Below, one piece after another: positions 1 through 9,492 of a stretch of DNA of 64,000 nt. The stretch is from Margaritispora aquatica. Lineage: Eukaryota; Ascomycota; Leotiomycetes; Helotiales; Discinellaceae. The position numbers and the translations under genes are program-made. The notes under the pieces are model-generated. The model saw only the letters and a program-made list of their open reading frames with translations. It had not been told where the DNA came from and searched no databases. Positions within the stretch are counted from its first letter, which is position 1, and the number at the start of each line of letters is the position of its first letter. The stretch spans positions 372,001 to 436,000 of the forward strand of contig VJWN01000006.1 of assembly GCA_007644065.1 (NCBI GenBank), in the 5' to 3' direction.

Positions 1-389
1 TAGGCAAAGCCGAACCTGTTCAGCTTCTAAGAAAACATCTCAATTTTATGGTTCTTTCCTTCTAAGTACTTTATGAAACAGAACTAAGAGCAAAAATATG
101 TTATGTTGCCACTGAATCCAATTTTGGAGAGTTCCGGAGTGCTTATTTCGTGAACATGAGCGAGTAGGGAGATAGAGATAACTCTCTTAGGGTGCGCATG
201 ACGGTCTATATGTTTGTTGGAGTCTGGTGCACATCAATCGGGATCTAAGGTACGTATACCTGAGGTTTATTCGACAGACACTCTCAGTAGCATTCATCAA
301 TGAGGTCCAAAGGAAACAACAAAATGCTACTTGTGCCACACTGTTCTCATCGTGTAGTGCCGCACGCACAACAAGTTAAGAACAGGCAT
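1..389. other. Gene-free left edge
   Basis: No coding exon or RNA gene is recognisable here. Open frames are short and carry no family motif. It lies beside the WD40-like relic and may be part of the same decayed region. Confidence 0.4.
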
Positions 390-800
390 TGACAATGTCT
401 TCTAGACAATTGGCGCACCTTAAGATCCAGTCCTTCATTATTTCGCGGACCTTACAATCCAACTTCTCCCAAAGGCAGTTTGACATTCATTGAACAATAC
501 GGCCGCGGAGGCATTTATCGGTTGGCGCACCTTAATATTCCAAAGCCGCACATCAGAAGATATATGAACGGCACGAACCCTAAAACTATCATAACCTCAC
601 TTGATATATATTCGACACATTTCTGCGGAAACATTGACTGAATGGCGCACCCAAAGTTTGACAACCATACCTCTAAAGATATGTCAACTCCACAAACTTC
701 AAAACTGCCGTAACCTCAGTCCGAACGGCCATCTTTCCAATCCACCTTGGTTTAAATTGAAGGTTTTGACAAGCTGGTGGAACTTTGATGTATTAGAACC
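390..800 (-). pseudogene. Decayed WD40-repeat relic
   Basis: The motif TGGCGCACC occurs at 411, 522 and 643, giving spacings of 111 and 121 nt, and the flanking sequence is also similar between units (for example AAAACT..CC/TAACCTCA). Read on the minus strand, two units translate to DVRLWNIK and VVKLWV, about 40 codons apart. A preceding EVTAV-like segment lies where a WD repeat has its inner strand. WD40 repeats are about 40-42 residues long and end in a (V/I)(R/K)(L/I)W(D/N) strand. Stops and small indels interrupt every frame, so this is a relic. In filamentous fungi, tandem near-identical WD repeats are typical of NACHT/NB-ARC NLR-like proteins, but no nucleotide-binding domain is visible here. 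The WD40 assignment is an inference from two clear units and one poor unit. Confidence 0.4.
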
Positions 801-1330
801 TCGCACTGGACATTTATGAGTTAAAAGACATGTTGGCGACGCATAAAGGTAGCATTCCATTCAAGTGTTCAGATCATGCGCGAGATACTAGATGACTGGA
901 TGTTTTTCCCTTGCGTCTGAGGTGATTTCAAATTGAACTCACTAGTGATTGAACTAATAGTACATGATTCTAAGGATTTCAATTTCATTCTTGAGGAGAA
1001 ATGAAGAATGAATTCCTTTCTCTGAGATAAGTCAAATATCTGCAAACGTCCACAATCTGAGGATGAGGTAAAATAATACTAATATTACTATCTTACCTCG
1101 AGATCAGAAATTTCATCCCAAGTAGTTACCTGACTACCCGTCAAATAACAATACAGTCTAAATATCTGTAAATCTTTTAAAGTTCATCCTCCAAAGAAAA
1201 GACCCGTCGGTCCAATTGCGGTTGGGTTCTCGCTTAAAAAAAAGTTTGCACGCAGAGATTTTGCCATTCCTTTCCCCCCCACCTCAGTAACATTTCCTTT
1301 TCAACACAACATTTCGATGTAAAATAAAGC
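801..1330. other. AT-rich intergenic sequence
   Basis: No gene seen. It contains homopolymer A and C tracts (around 1235 and 1275) and no supported open frame. Confidence 0.4.
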
Positions 1331-1335
1331 AAAAA
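1331..1335 (-). terminator. Pol III terminator of the tRNA-Arg gene
   Basis: A run of five T residues on the minus strand lies about 22 nt downstream of the tRNA 3' end, as expected for RNA polymerase III termination. It suggests that the interrupted tRNA gene above it is still a transcription unit. Confidence 0.5.
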
Positions 1336-1357
1336 GAATATAATCGAGTGATTATTA

Positions 1358-1486
1358 TGACCTACGCAGGGCTCGAACTAGGTTGAAAATCAGTCTTGAA
1401 TTCTAATTGAGTAGAGGAGGAGTTAGAAGCTTACCCTGCAATCTCTTGATTCGTAGTCAAGCGCCTTACCATTGGGCCAGCAGGCC
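1358..1486 (-). tRNA. tRNA-Arg(ACG), T arm split by a 57-nt insert
   Basis: Two blocks, 1486-1435 and 1377-1358, join to a 72-nt tRNA. The acceptor GGCCTGC pairs with GTAGGTC (two G-U pairs). The D arm is GCC..GGC with AATGGTAA in the loop. The anticodon stem CTTGA/TCAAG closes the loop CTACGAA, giving anticodon ACG. The T stem GCAGG/CCTGC closes the loop TTCGAGC, and the discriminator is A. All helices form only when 1378-1434 is removed. Canonical nuclear tRNA introns lie one base 3' of the anticodon; this one lies between the T stem and T loop. The A box is intact. The B box is split but partly rebuilt as AGTTCGAGCCC at the downstream border. A T5 run follows. It could be a functional gene with an unusual intron or a pseudogene made by insertion. 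Confidence 0.85.
1378..1434 (-). other. Intron-like insert (GTAAGC...CCTAG) in the tRNA T arm
   Basis: The insert is 57 nt and lies exactly between the 5' T-stem strand and the T loop. Read on the tRNA strand it begins GTAAGC, ends ACCTAG, and has a branch-like ACTGAT about 15 nt before the end, all matching spliceosomal introns of neighbouring protein genes (51-60 nt). It does not resemble the bulge-helix-bulge target of tRNA endonuclease. The border is ambiguous by one G, so GT-AG is one of two possible placements. Confidence 0.65.
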
Positions 1487-2098
1487 AATGATTTATCATT
1501 GTTGATTGATGTTGGTTGCTTCGATACTTGCGGATATAAAGGACCATGGATCGAAGTCATTCTTTCTCTTCCTCCCCCTCTCGCTTATACCATCAACACA
1601 ACTGTCGATGACCATCAGCGCGTAAGGTCGCCAACACTTCTATTGCGTTGCCAGTCTCTACCAAGGAATTTCTGTTTATCCCTTATTTTCTCGTCGTTCT
1701 TTGAAAGTCTAATGTAGACTGTCGCCAATATTCTTTATAGTTCTTTTTCTTGATGTTAATTGAACTTCATCGTTGTACAATGCACTTGCGTTGTATGATA
1801 CATCAATGGACTTCTAAATCCTATAGACACATCTAGAATCCAGTAGTCTCCGGATTCAATGTTTGTCAGACATGTCTCGAAACAGTAAAGCAAACCAAGG
1901 AAACAAGAAGAGCTTCTATTCCAAGCCTTCCTCGCTAGGTGATAGACCAATGCCAGCCCGTGAACGATGACTTGTTGCACCACTTCCTTGAGATCAACAG
2001 CGCTTTTTTAAGATATAATTATTTTGCTTGCATCTGGCTTTCTTCGAGCTAGATATCTGAATTACATAGGCCTCGTTCTAAGACAAAATATTGCAACT
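1487..2098. other. Intergenic region
   Basis: No supported gene. The short frames here have no recognisable domain or splice pattern. Confidence 0.4.
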
Positions 2099-3327
2099 TC
2101 AATTTGAAAATTTCCCTACAAGTAGTGCAGTTGCAATGTTCTTTGAGCCTTTCATAATACCATCTGCAAGCACGCCATCGGTTATCGTTGCTACATATTT
2201 GGACCTTGAGAAGCTATCCTCGATGCCTTGCCAAACATGCGCTTTCCCCGGCTCCACCTCAAACTCCACATCCACCCCATCGGCCTTTAGACGTTCCACA
2301 AATCGCACATTGTCATCCAAGAACACCTCATGAGAACCAACAGAGATCCAAACTCTCTTAGGCATGATCTCTGCCCAAGTAATCCCTCCAGGACGAGGCA
2401 GAGAGAAGTCGATTATCTCTGGTAGATCCTTCAACGGACCATCACCAATAAGACCCTTGGCACGAGTGATCAGATCTTCCCGAACAATGAAATCTTTGTT
2501 CCTGTTGCGTTCAAACGATCCATCGCGCGAGCATAGGAGGTCAATCCATGGAGCCAGAAGAAAGATACCACCTTCTGGCTTTGGCAAGTGTAATTCGTGA
2601 AGTTTAGCGAGGAGAGTGAGGATCAAATGACCACCAGCAGAATCTCCCATGACCGCAATATTGTTCGGCTTGATTCCTTCTTGAAGCAGGTACTTATAAG
2701 CATAAACTGCCTGTGTCTCCTGGGTCGGATAGATTGCTTCTGGACACCATGAATAGTCGAGTGAAAAGAAAGAAACCATAATCCCTTGCTCGGCAGCCAG
2801 TTCGGCAACGCGAAGGTGGGTGAGTAAAGACTGTCCGGTAGATCCCATCGCATATGCTCCGCCGTGGATATAATAGACAACTAGGTCGCACGAAGCTGGG
2901 TCTACCTCTTTGCCTGGTGGACCTCTGCATATCCAGTTTCCAACCCATCCGTCACGTGATACTTTCTGATATAGAGACTTTTGGTAAGGAGAGAATCTCT
3001 TTGAACCCAAATTTGATTCTGTGTTCTCACTGAATGTTCGTATGATAGATAGGGAAACGAGTGGGCCAGCACTATGTGTTGGTAAGTGGCAGTTGACACG
3101 TGGCTAGGTAGTTGGACATGACATTACCCTCGCATGACCCCCAGAATAAAATTCATCAAGAAAGGAACTCGCTCTTCATCGTGAGATTGTCGGATTGTTC
3201 GAACTACAGCACTTAGAAATTGCCATGGAATACATGGCAACACAAGAAGAGCTTTGAGGAATTCAAGTAAGGAGGGTTTTGGTGGATTGGGGTTTGGCAC
3301 ATATTCTTCCCTGCTTTGGTCCGACAT
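2099..3327 (-). CDS. Alpha/beta-hydrolase (hormone-sensitive-lipase-like esterase)
   Basis: Two exons, 3327-3128 and 3029-2099, are separated by a 98-nt intron (GTAATG...TTCAG, phase 2), giving 376 residues. A hydrophobic segment near residues 22-45 (LLEFLKALLVLPCIPWQFL) may be a signal anchor. The core carries the oxyanion-hole motif YYIHGGAYAMG, the nucleophile elbow GDSAGG (catalytic Ser), a likely catalytic Asp in EVFLDDN, and the catalytic His in KAHVWQ near the C terminus. This order and the HGG motif are those of the alpha/beta-hydrolase fold-3 family, which hydrolyses carboxyl esters of small acyl chains. The substrate cannot be told from sequence. The membrane-proximal N terminus suggests an ER or endomembrane location (inference). 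Confidence 0.88.
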
Positions 3328-4225
3328 TGAAATTGATGTAATAGCGTGTCTTCTATATTCCGTTGAATTTGATCATTATCAAGGGAGAGCGTGAGCTTGT
3401 AATATATATATGTCACATCACTTCCGGAATCACTCTCATACATTGAGCCGGCCGAACACGAGTACGGGGTACGAGGTGGCACTATCATTCATATGCACCG
3501 GCCTCGGTTACAGTATGAAGCCGGACCCGGTCTTCTTTCGACTACCCAATCTTACGGATTGCGGACTCAAATCTGACTGCATTCGTTGCCTTGGACACTG
3601 TGAAATAGCTGATGAAATGGTGTCTAACTTGGTCTACCGATCTATCCCTCAAATTTTAATTTTTACCTGAACAAGCAGGATATATGAAAAGTGTTCAATG
3701 AATTTGAACGATATGCGAAGACATACAACTTCTATGCAGCTAAATACAAAATGCTTTAGTAAGCTTAGTATATCCGATAATCGGAAACCTTGATTGGGTT
3801 CAACATCTTGCTACCAATTTCATCAAATGATTCGCCGCATCAGGTCAATTCACGTTCCTTTCTCGCAGTCAAGCCACCTTGCTCATTCTCTTTTGTGATT
3901 TCACGTATAGGACTTTTACAGATGGATAACCAGCCTAGAAATATCAGCCTTAAGACGAATAGGAAATCATTATTCCTAATAGTTAACAGTACCTACGTAC
4001 CTACACAGATCAGTTGCTTAATCACATCATTTTGTGGGACGAGCTATCATCTTTTAATTTGAGAGTTTGTTTTGATACTCTATTTAATAAGTTTCGATTC
4101 AAATGTATAATAGCAAAGTCTTTTATATACCTCAAGATGGCCCTTATTGATGTCAGTATGCAAAAACTAAGACGAGGACTCACCTGAGAAGCAGGTCAGT
4201 CGGAGCGTGAACAGGCTAGCTGCCC
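3328..4225. other. Intergenic region
   Basis: It holds the promoter of the esterase (reading left) and the 3' flank of the next minus-strand gene. No additional gene is supported. Confidence 0.4.
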
Positions 4226-5197
4226 TCATTCTTCATGCAACAATGATCTCTGACCCGTAATACAACCCTTCATTTTATCACTCTCCTTCAGCTCCATGAA
4301 AGTGCCTCGAGGAGGACCTCCGGATGGGTTCGAGATATGCACAACAGTAGCCTTGACGTGTTGCACTGATACTGATACCGCAAGGTTGTGGCTGGTAGTT
4401 GCGATGCTTTCAATAGGCGATCCTAATGTGGACTCATCATCATACTTGTGCTCAACTCTAACAGCTCTCACTGACTGGACGCTAATCGAAGTTGCGAGAC
4501 CTACACCGGGGTTGCTTGAAATTGTAGAATGGTCATCTGGCGAATCACGCGAAGCCTGCTCACCGTCAGCATCCGACTCATCAACTTCTTCTTCTGGCGT
4601 TTCAATAATAGGAGAAAGTTTCACAGAGAGCTTCCCACGGATCGTTGGGCTCTTAAGAGCGGCGATAGACATCGCATCCAAGCTGTTGCCAACTTGGATT
4701 TCACGCCTCGAAGAATTTCGTTGCCGTCGTACTTGCTGCTTAAGCCGCAGGGCAAGCTCAATCTTATCATCTAATTCGTCGTCGCTTGGCTCGTTTACCT
4801 CGACTGGTTTGCTGGAAGTGGGTAGTGAGATGGTAGTGAGATCTACTACCATCTCATCAATGCCTCGGAATGTAGCCCCCGCTGCTGGAAGACTAACACG
4901 AGATCGGTAAACACTACCAGGCGACTCTGATGGGGAGTTAGAGGGTAGCGAAATAGCTGCGAGATCCTCGACACTTCCATTCTCTCTGCGAAACGTAGTC
5001 AACGTCATTGGGAGGCCGAGTCTTGATCTGTAAGTGCAAGATGTGCAAAGAGATGTGTGGTAGGTTATACCTTCCACAACACTGTCCTCGCAGCCGTTCG
5101 GAGAACCGGAAAGGAAGCCTTTAGTGCAATGGGAGCGAAGAGTCGGTGTTCCTGCGTGCAGGCAAGGTGAGTGTATTGTGTTGGTGAGCTTACACAT
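4226..5197 (-). CDS. Orphan protein with internal duplications
   Basis: Single-exon frame of 323 residues; family not recognised. The N terminus (residues 1-55) has regularly placed Cys and His (MCKLTNTIHSPCLHAG, SHC, GCE, CTSC), reminiscent of a small metal-binding or disulphide module. Two 34-residue blocks follow that are copies of each other: TYRSRLGLP..TTFRRENGSVEDLAAISLP and VYRSRVSLP..ATFRGIDEMVVDLTTISLP. A basic, coiled-coil-prone stretch (KIELALRLKQQVRRQRNSSRR) lies mid-protein. The C-terminal third has a second duplication: ATSISVQSVRAVRVEHK and AVSVSVQHVKATVVHIS. There is no signal peptide or membrane segment. Ser/Asp/Glu-rich linkers suggest disorder. An upstream exon cannot be excluded. 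Confidence 0.65.
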   Translation of the reverse strand: MCKLTNTIHSPCLHAGTPTLRSHCTKGFLSGSPNGCEDSVVEGITYHTSLCTSCTYRSRLGLPMTLTTFRRENGSVEDLAAISLPSNSPSESPGSVYRSRVSLPAAGATFRGIDEMVVDLTTISLPTSSKPVEVNEPSDDELDDKIELALRLKQQVRRQRNSSRREIQVGNSLDAMSIAALKSPTIRGKLSVKLSPIIETPEEEVDESDADGEQASRDSPDDHSTISSNPGVGLATSISVQSVRAVRVEHKYDDESTLGSPIESIATTSHNLAVSVSVQHVKATVVHISNPSGGPPRGTFMELKESDKMKGCITGQRSLLHEE

Positions 5198-6370
5198 CTT
5201 TGCGTTGGATCACTCAATGGTTTTAGCAAATTGACTTGTGGGACGAACTTACTGGTGCGTTCAGAGATGCTGACTTTATCTCGAAGTTTGCTTGGTTGAT
5301 GTATATGAAAGTAGGGACCAGATAGATTATATGGTTCACATAATCACATTGTTCTGATTTGAGCTTTCACGGACAAAGATCTGAACAGGATGTGTAAGCT
5401 GTCTTTGTGAAACGGTGATGGTATCGGGTGTTGTTCTTTGCACGTTTTAACAATTAAATTGCGCGAATTTGCTATTGTTTCGTTGTTCAGTGTCAGAAGG
5501 GAACAGTTGATATGCTTTGTAAGAGAACAAGGGACCCTTTAAGCTTATTTTTGTAGCAATCAAACTGAACTATCATGAGTTAGAAGCACTCTACCCCAAC
5601 TCATAGAAACTAAAATTCGTAAGGTTTTCAGTCGTGTCCCCAAGGGGCTTATGATAATAATTCGCATCCACGCAATCTGGAGTTTCACCTTCAGCTCACA
5701 AGCAACTGAGAAGTAATAATTCCAGAGCAAAGCCTTCGCATGCGTGGTTATGAAGATAGAGCAAAAGTTGAATGAGTGAAGGTCGCCAGTTGACACAATC
5801 ATGAATTAACGATTCTGTGACGAAAGGTCTCTTAGACCAGCATATATAGGAGAGTGAATCTTCCGAAATAAAATGCGTGACATTGTTGTGGATAGTAGCC
5901 ATAATTGTGCTAGCGTAATGTCCTTACATAGAGCAATTCTCTTTGTTGAATGAGCTTTACACTTGATATCCAAGACTGTTGCAATCTGAGATTGATGTTG
6001 GTATGCACGAATTTGCGTGACAAGAGAGAACAGCCTAAGTGTATGCTCTTATGCTAGCTCTTGACGGCAAAATGGGCTCTTTCTCTGACGTTTTCTCAAA
6101 AAGATTTCAGGAGCATGATTTTAAGCAACAAACCTCACAACACCATCGTCACTTACTAGATTCAAGTAAGAATTGAGTTTCAACTTGGCGTAGGTAGTTG
6201 CCCTGAGTTCACGTCATGAAAGCGTAGTAAAACTCAGCACTGCACCTTCCGGACAAGCAAAGATTCCAAAATGGAAATATCTTTCTACTTTCCTTTCTGA
6301 CCATCGTTTTCATGTATACGTCCGAGAAATCAATAACATCAATTGCAAAGCATCCTCTACTTGTTACAAT
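5198..6370. other. Intergenic region
   Basis: Divergent promoter space between the duplicated orphan protein (left) and family member A (right). No further gene is supported. Confidence 0.4.
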
Positions 6371-7668
6371 ATGACACAAGCCAGCATGATAACAGCAGAA
6401 GAAGAAGCAGAAATGAGTAAACGGGACATTTTAATGCAGCTCGACGCACTCAACGCTTACGTTGGCGATCTGAAAACCAAAGAAGAACTCGCAAACCTGG
6501 CTGATTACTTTCTGAACACACCTACGAGAAGTGATTATCATAGAAGAATTACTACTTGGAAAGCATTGATTGACGCTGACGCCAAGAATGAGCATAAACA
6601 TAATCCAACTCGCATCTTACTGGAGACGACGCTGTTCGAGAAGACATATGAAACCTTTGACTTCTTCTTTCCGAATGGAGAGAAGATTTTCGACACTGGA
6701 ATGGAGGAGTTTAACAGCGCCATCAGTATGTGGATGTGCCTCGACTGTTCAAACGCACTTGGTGTCCTTGCTGAGGGCGTCGCTTGCAAGACCATGAAGA
6801 ATAATGGAGGCACTCTAGCTGAGACTTTTCGTGCCTTCATGGATGACTACCAGCGACGAGAGAAGTTCCCGAAGTGGAACAAGGAGGCTATAATCGCAGT
6901 GCGTTACAAAATTTACGAGGTGTTTAACAACTTCAACTGTGAGCGGAAGAAGAGAACACAAGCTCCGATTGGTATGTCCAGTGTCCCAAATGTATAGCAA
7001 AGATGGTTATTGACGTCCGAGCAGTCAGTCCCGGAGCCAAAAAACAGAAGATTATAAACAAATATCAAGAGTACTGCATTAGCAAAACCTCTAGAGTCAG
7101 TTCTGGCAACGAAAATTCCAACGGTACAGCAATTTCGCCATCACTTGAGAAAGACAGTAACAATGAAACACTGGCAACAACGATTCGAGATTCCAATTCA
7201 TACCCCGAACTGCAGATTTCTCCAATCCAAGGCATAATCAATGCTCCCAAGGATATACTAGACAAGGCTGCAAACGTAGGACGACTATACAGTACATCCA
7301 GAGCTGCACTAGCAGATAAAGAAAACCAAGAAATTCGAGTAGCTAAGCGTTGTGCAGCTGCTCGGAAAAGATTCTTGGATCTTGTCGAAGAAACTGCAGA
7401 TGAGGAGGCAAAATGCTTCGACGACTTCCGCTTACATGGCTCTAGCTGGAAAATTTCTCAGGGAGAAGCGCTGATTGAGTTTCATACTGAGATGAATCAT
7501 CGGTTAAGGGATAAGTTCAATAGTAATGATGTTAAAGGCGCCTTGCTTGGGGAGGATCAGGCAAAGGCTGAATTGAGAGTTGCACAAACAGATGCGGAAA
7601 CGTTCAAGGAGAAGAAGCAGCGCGTTGATGACGCTATGAAGGCTCTTCAAGTATTGAGCAAGATGTAA
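6371..7668 (+). CDS. Local paralogous family, member A
   Basis: Exons 6371-6971 and 7025-7668 join across a 53-nt intron (GTATGT...GAGCAG, phase 1) to give 414 residues. The family is not recognised. The N-terminal domain is mainly alpha-helical and carries the family motif GGTLAETFRAFMDDYQRREKF followed by a helix with VRYKIYEVF. A basic segment at the exon junction (ERKKRTQ and GAKKQK) looks like a bipartite nuclear signal. The second exon encodes a Ser/Asn-rich linker and a long coiled-coil-prone domain ending KQRVDDAMKALQVLSKM. The same layout, intron phase and C-terminal AL-A-L motif occur in the genes at 14961 and 17269. There is no signal peptide or membrane segment. Retaining the intron would stop translation at 6997. 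Function is unknown. Confidence 0.8.
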
Positions 7669-8129
7669 AAATCAGAACTTAATAGAACTCAAGACTGAAG
7701 CTGAAAACTTGAAAGCCGTTGTGGATACTTTATCATAGCACACGCCAAGCTAGAAGGAAAGAATACTTTTGGCAAGGATTTGCATCGGTAAAATTTCGTG
7801 ATCTTCGCAGACAAGCCGTCCCTAAGTATCCCTTCAAGAGGCATAACAATCGTAAAGTCGTTTTGTTCTGTGCTCCATACATGTTGACCTCCCATAAACT
7901 CCAGTTCGCCGTACTGACAGGTGAATAAATAGCAAGTCTATTCAAGAAGACCAATTTCAACAAGGCCTTTTAGAACCATCTCAGAAGCCTAAGTACAAAA
8001 AAGTCTCACGTTAGCCAGACTACAGCATGAAAAAGAGGCACATCGGAATTGATATGCATTCTCCTAGCGCCCAACGCCAGTCACCGCTATAGACTCTGTA
8101 CATGATGTTTGGACTCATGTATTCATGGT
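7669..8129. other. Convergent intergenic region
   Basis: 3' flanks of family member A (+) and AP-1 sigma (-). No gene seen. Confidence 0.4.
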
Positions 8130-8965
8130 TCACATGATCTTCGTAACCTCTTCATCGACCTGGGGGTTGGGGAAATGTGTTAGTGCATATGAGGATGTGT
8201 ATAGATGGCGGGAGCGCGAATGGTTGTTGGACGCGAGAGAAGGTGAGAGAGGAAGGCATCTGCTGGCTCACCTCTGTTTCTTCTATAGAATCTTGTGCTG
8301 AGATCACCCTCAATACATTCTTCTTACTGCTCTCTTGCATCTCTCCCGCTAATAACAGTTCGTCCAAGATGAAGTATGCCTTTTGGAAGTTGAAAATCTG
8401 CACAGTATCAGCGGAAACTTTTGCGTTATCATGGTGCCACCTACAATGTCGAGCTATAAATCTGTCAGCATGGTCTGGCTTAATTTAGGAGGGGTACACA
8501 CCTCGCAGACATTGCCATAGTACTTGTCCATCTGCTCCACATATCTGTGCACGATCTCCAAGGTAATGAGCTCATTATCCGTTGAAGCACATCCAGCAAT
8601 AAAGAACAATGAAGCATAGCGACGATAAACGATTTTGGAATCTGGTAGCCTTGCATCAGTATTCGCATGTACTTCAGTAGACCTCCAAACCAACCCTTGT
8701 ACTCCAAGAAATTGCACATCCTCGTTCTCCTAGCTAATACCAACTGCGAGACATCTTTGATGATCTTGGCCTTCTCCTTGGGTGACAGCGTGGTGAACCA
8801 TTTTGCGAGCCTCTGGTCGCGCTTTAGTGTTGTTCAAGTGAACAGAGCTCCGTGGATACATACGACTTTGCCTTGCCGCGAAAGCAGGATCAAATAGCTG
8901 GAGATGGTCAGTGTTGTGTTTATCGAGACGCATGGGATCTGCGAGGGAGCTCACTGGATTGCCAT
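8130..8965 (-). CDS. APS1: AP-1 clathrin adaptor complex sigma subunit
   Basis: Seven coding exons: 8965-8955, 8897-8864, 8812-8695, 8641-8502, 8453-8445, 8397-8272 and 8159-8130, totalling 155 residues, the normal size for a sigma adaptin. The product starts [20 protein letters not shown] and contains [51 protein letters not shown] and EVTKIM at the end, the standard sigma-1 landmarks. Sigma is the small subunit of the AP-1 coat that sorts cargo between the trans-Golgi network and endosomes. The fifth exon is only 9 nt (8445-8453, Leu-Asp-Ile) and is required to keep the invariant CELDIIFNF sequence. The first exon codes just 11 nt. It is transcribed divergently from the glutamate-cysteine ligase subunit gene. 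Confidence 0.95.
8445..8453 (-). other. 9-nt microexon of AP-1 sigma
   Basis: CTCGACATT (Leu-Asp-Ile) is flanked by a 48-nt intron ending TTTATAG and a 47-nt intron starting GTAGGT. Without it the highly conserved sigma-adaptin core would lose exactly three residues, so its use is strongly implied. Confidence 0.85.
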
Positions 8966-9492
8966 CTTCGCAGATGCAGTTGTTGCGGTCGACCTTGAAC
9001 GACAGGTGAAGTGGCTTGGAGTTGGAATACAGGGGTCTGAAGAGGACCAAAATGGCGGGCTGCAGTTCCGCGTGAGGTTTCACTTGACAGCATTCACAAA
9101 GTCAACTTCCCCACGCTCTCATGCAGTCACATTATTCCAAAAATACATTAATCAAGAATCACGTCTTCCTGCCCATGTTGGTTTTGCTACACCACTGGAG
9201 ATATATCCGATCATTCACTTCATCCCGCACTCGAGTCTTCAATATGCCCAATAATGGCTAGAAAGTCCTCTGCGGGGTTGCGGTTTGGTCCGCGATAACC
9301 CCTCCGAATATTTATTTTGCATTTCTAATCGTCAGTCCATGTTGAAAACAGACTGATCTATTCCCAACCTCCAATTCTTCTACTATTCGTCCTCCATTGA
9401 CCCTACAGTATCACTCACACCTTTCTCTCTCATCTGCCCCAAATTACCTACATTTTAAGTATTGTATCATTCTGACAACAAAGCTCGCGATC
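8966..9492. promoter_or_regulatory. Shared divergent promoter region, APS1 / GCL regulatory subunit
   Basis: 527 bp separate the two start codons. CT-rich tracts typical of fungal promoters precede the plus-strand gene (about 9350-9450). No specific operator can be assigned. Confidence 0.4.

Noticed and set aside
601..819. 72-residue plus-strand open frame
   Set aside because: It lies antisense to the WD40-like relic and has no motif; chance frame in decayed sequence.
4296..4910. 204-residue plus-strand frame
   Set aside because: Antisense to the duplicated orphan protein; low-complexity and without motif.
7003..7030. ATG at 7003 as start of a separate gene
   Set aside because: It lies inside the phase-1 intron of family member A; the homologous genes show the two frames belong to one protein.
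8730..9083. 117-residue minus-strand frame over the AP-1 sigma start
   Set aside because: It is an out-of-frame shadow; the true product is spliced and matches sigma adaptin.
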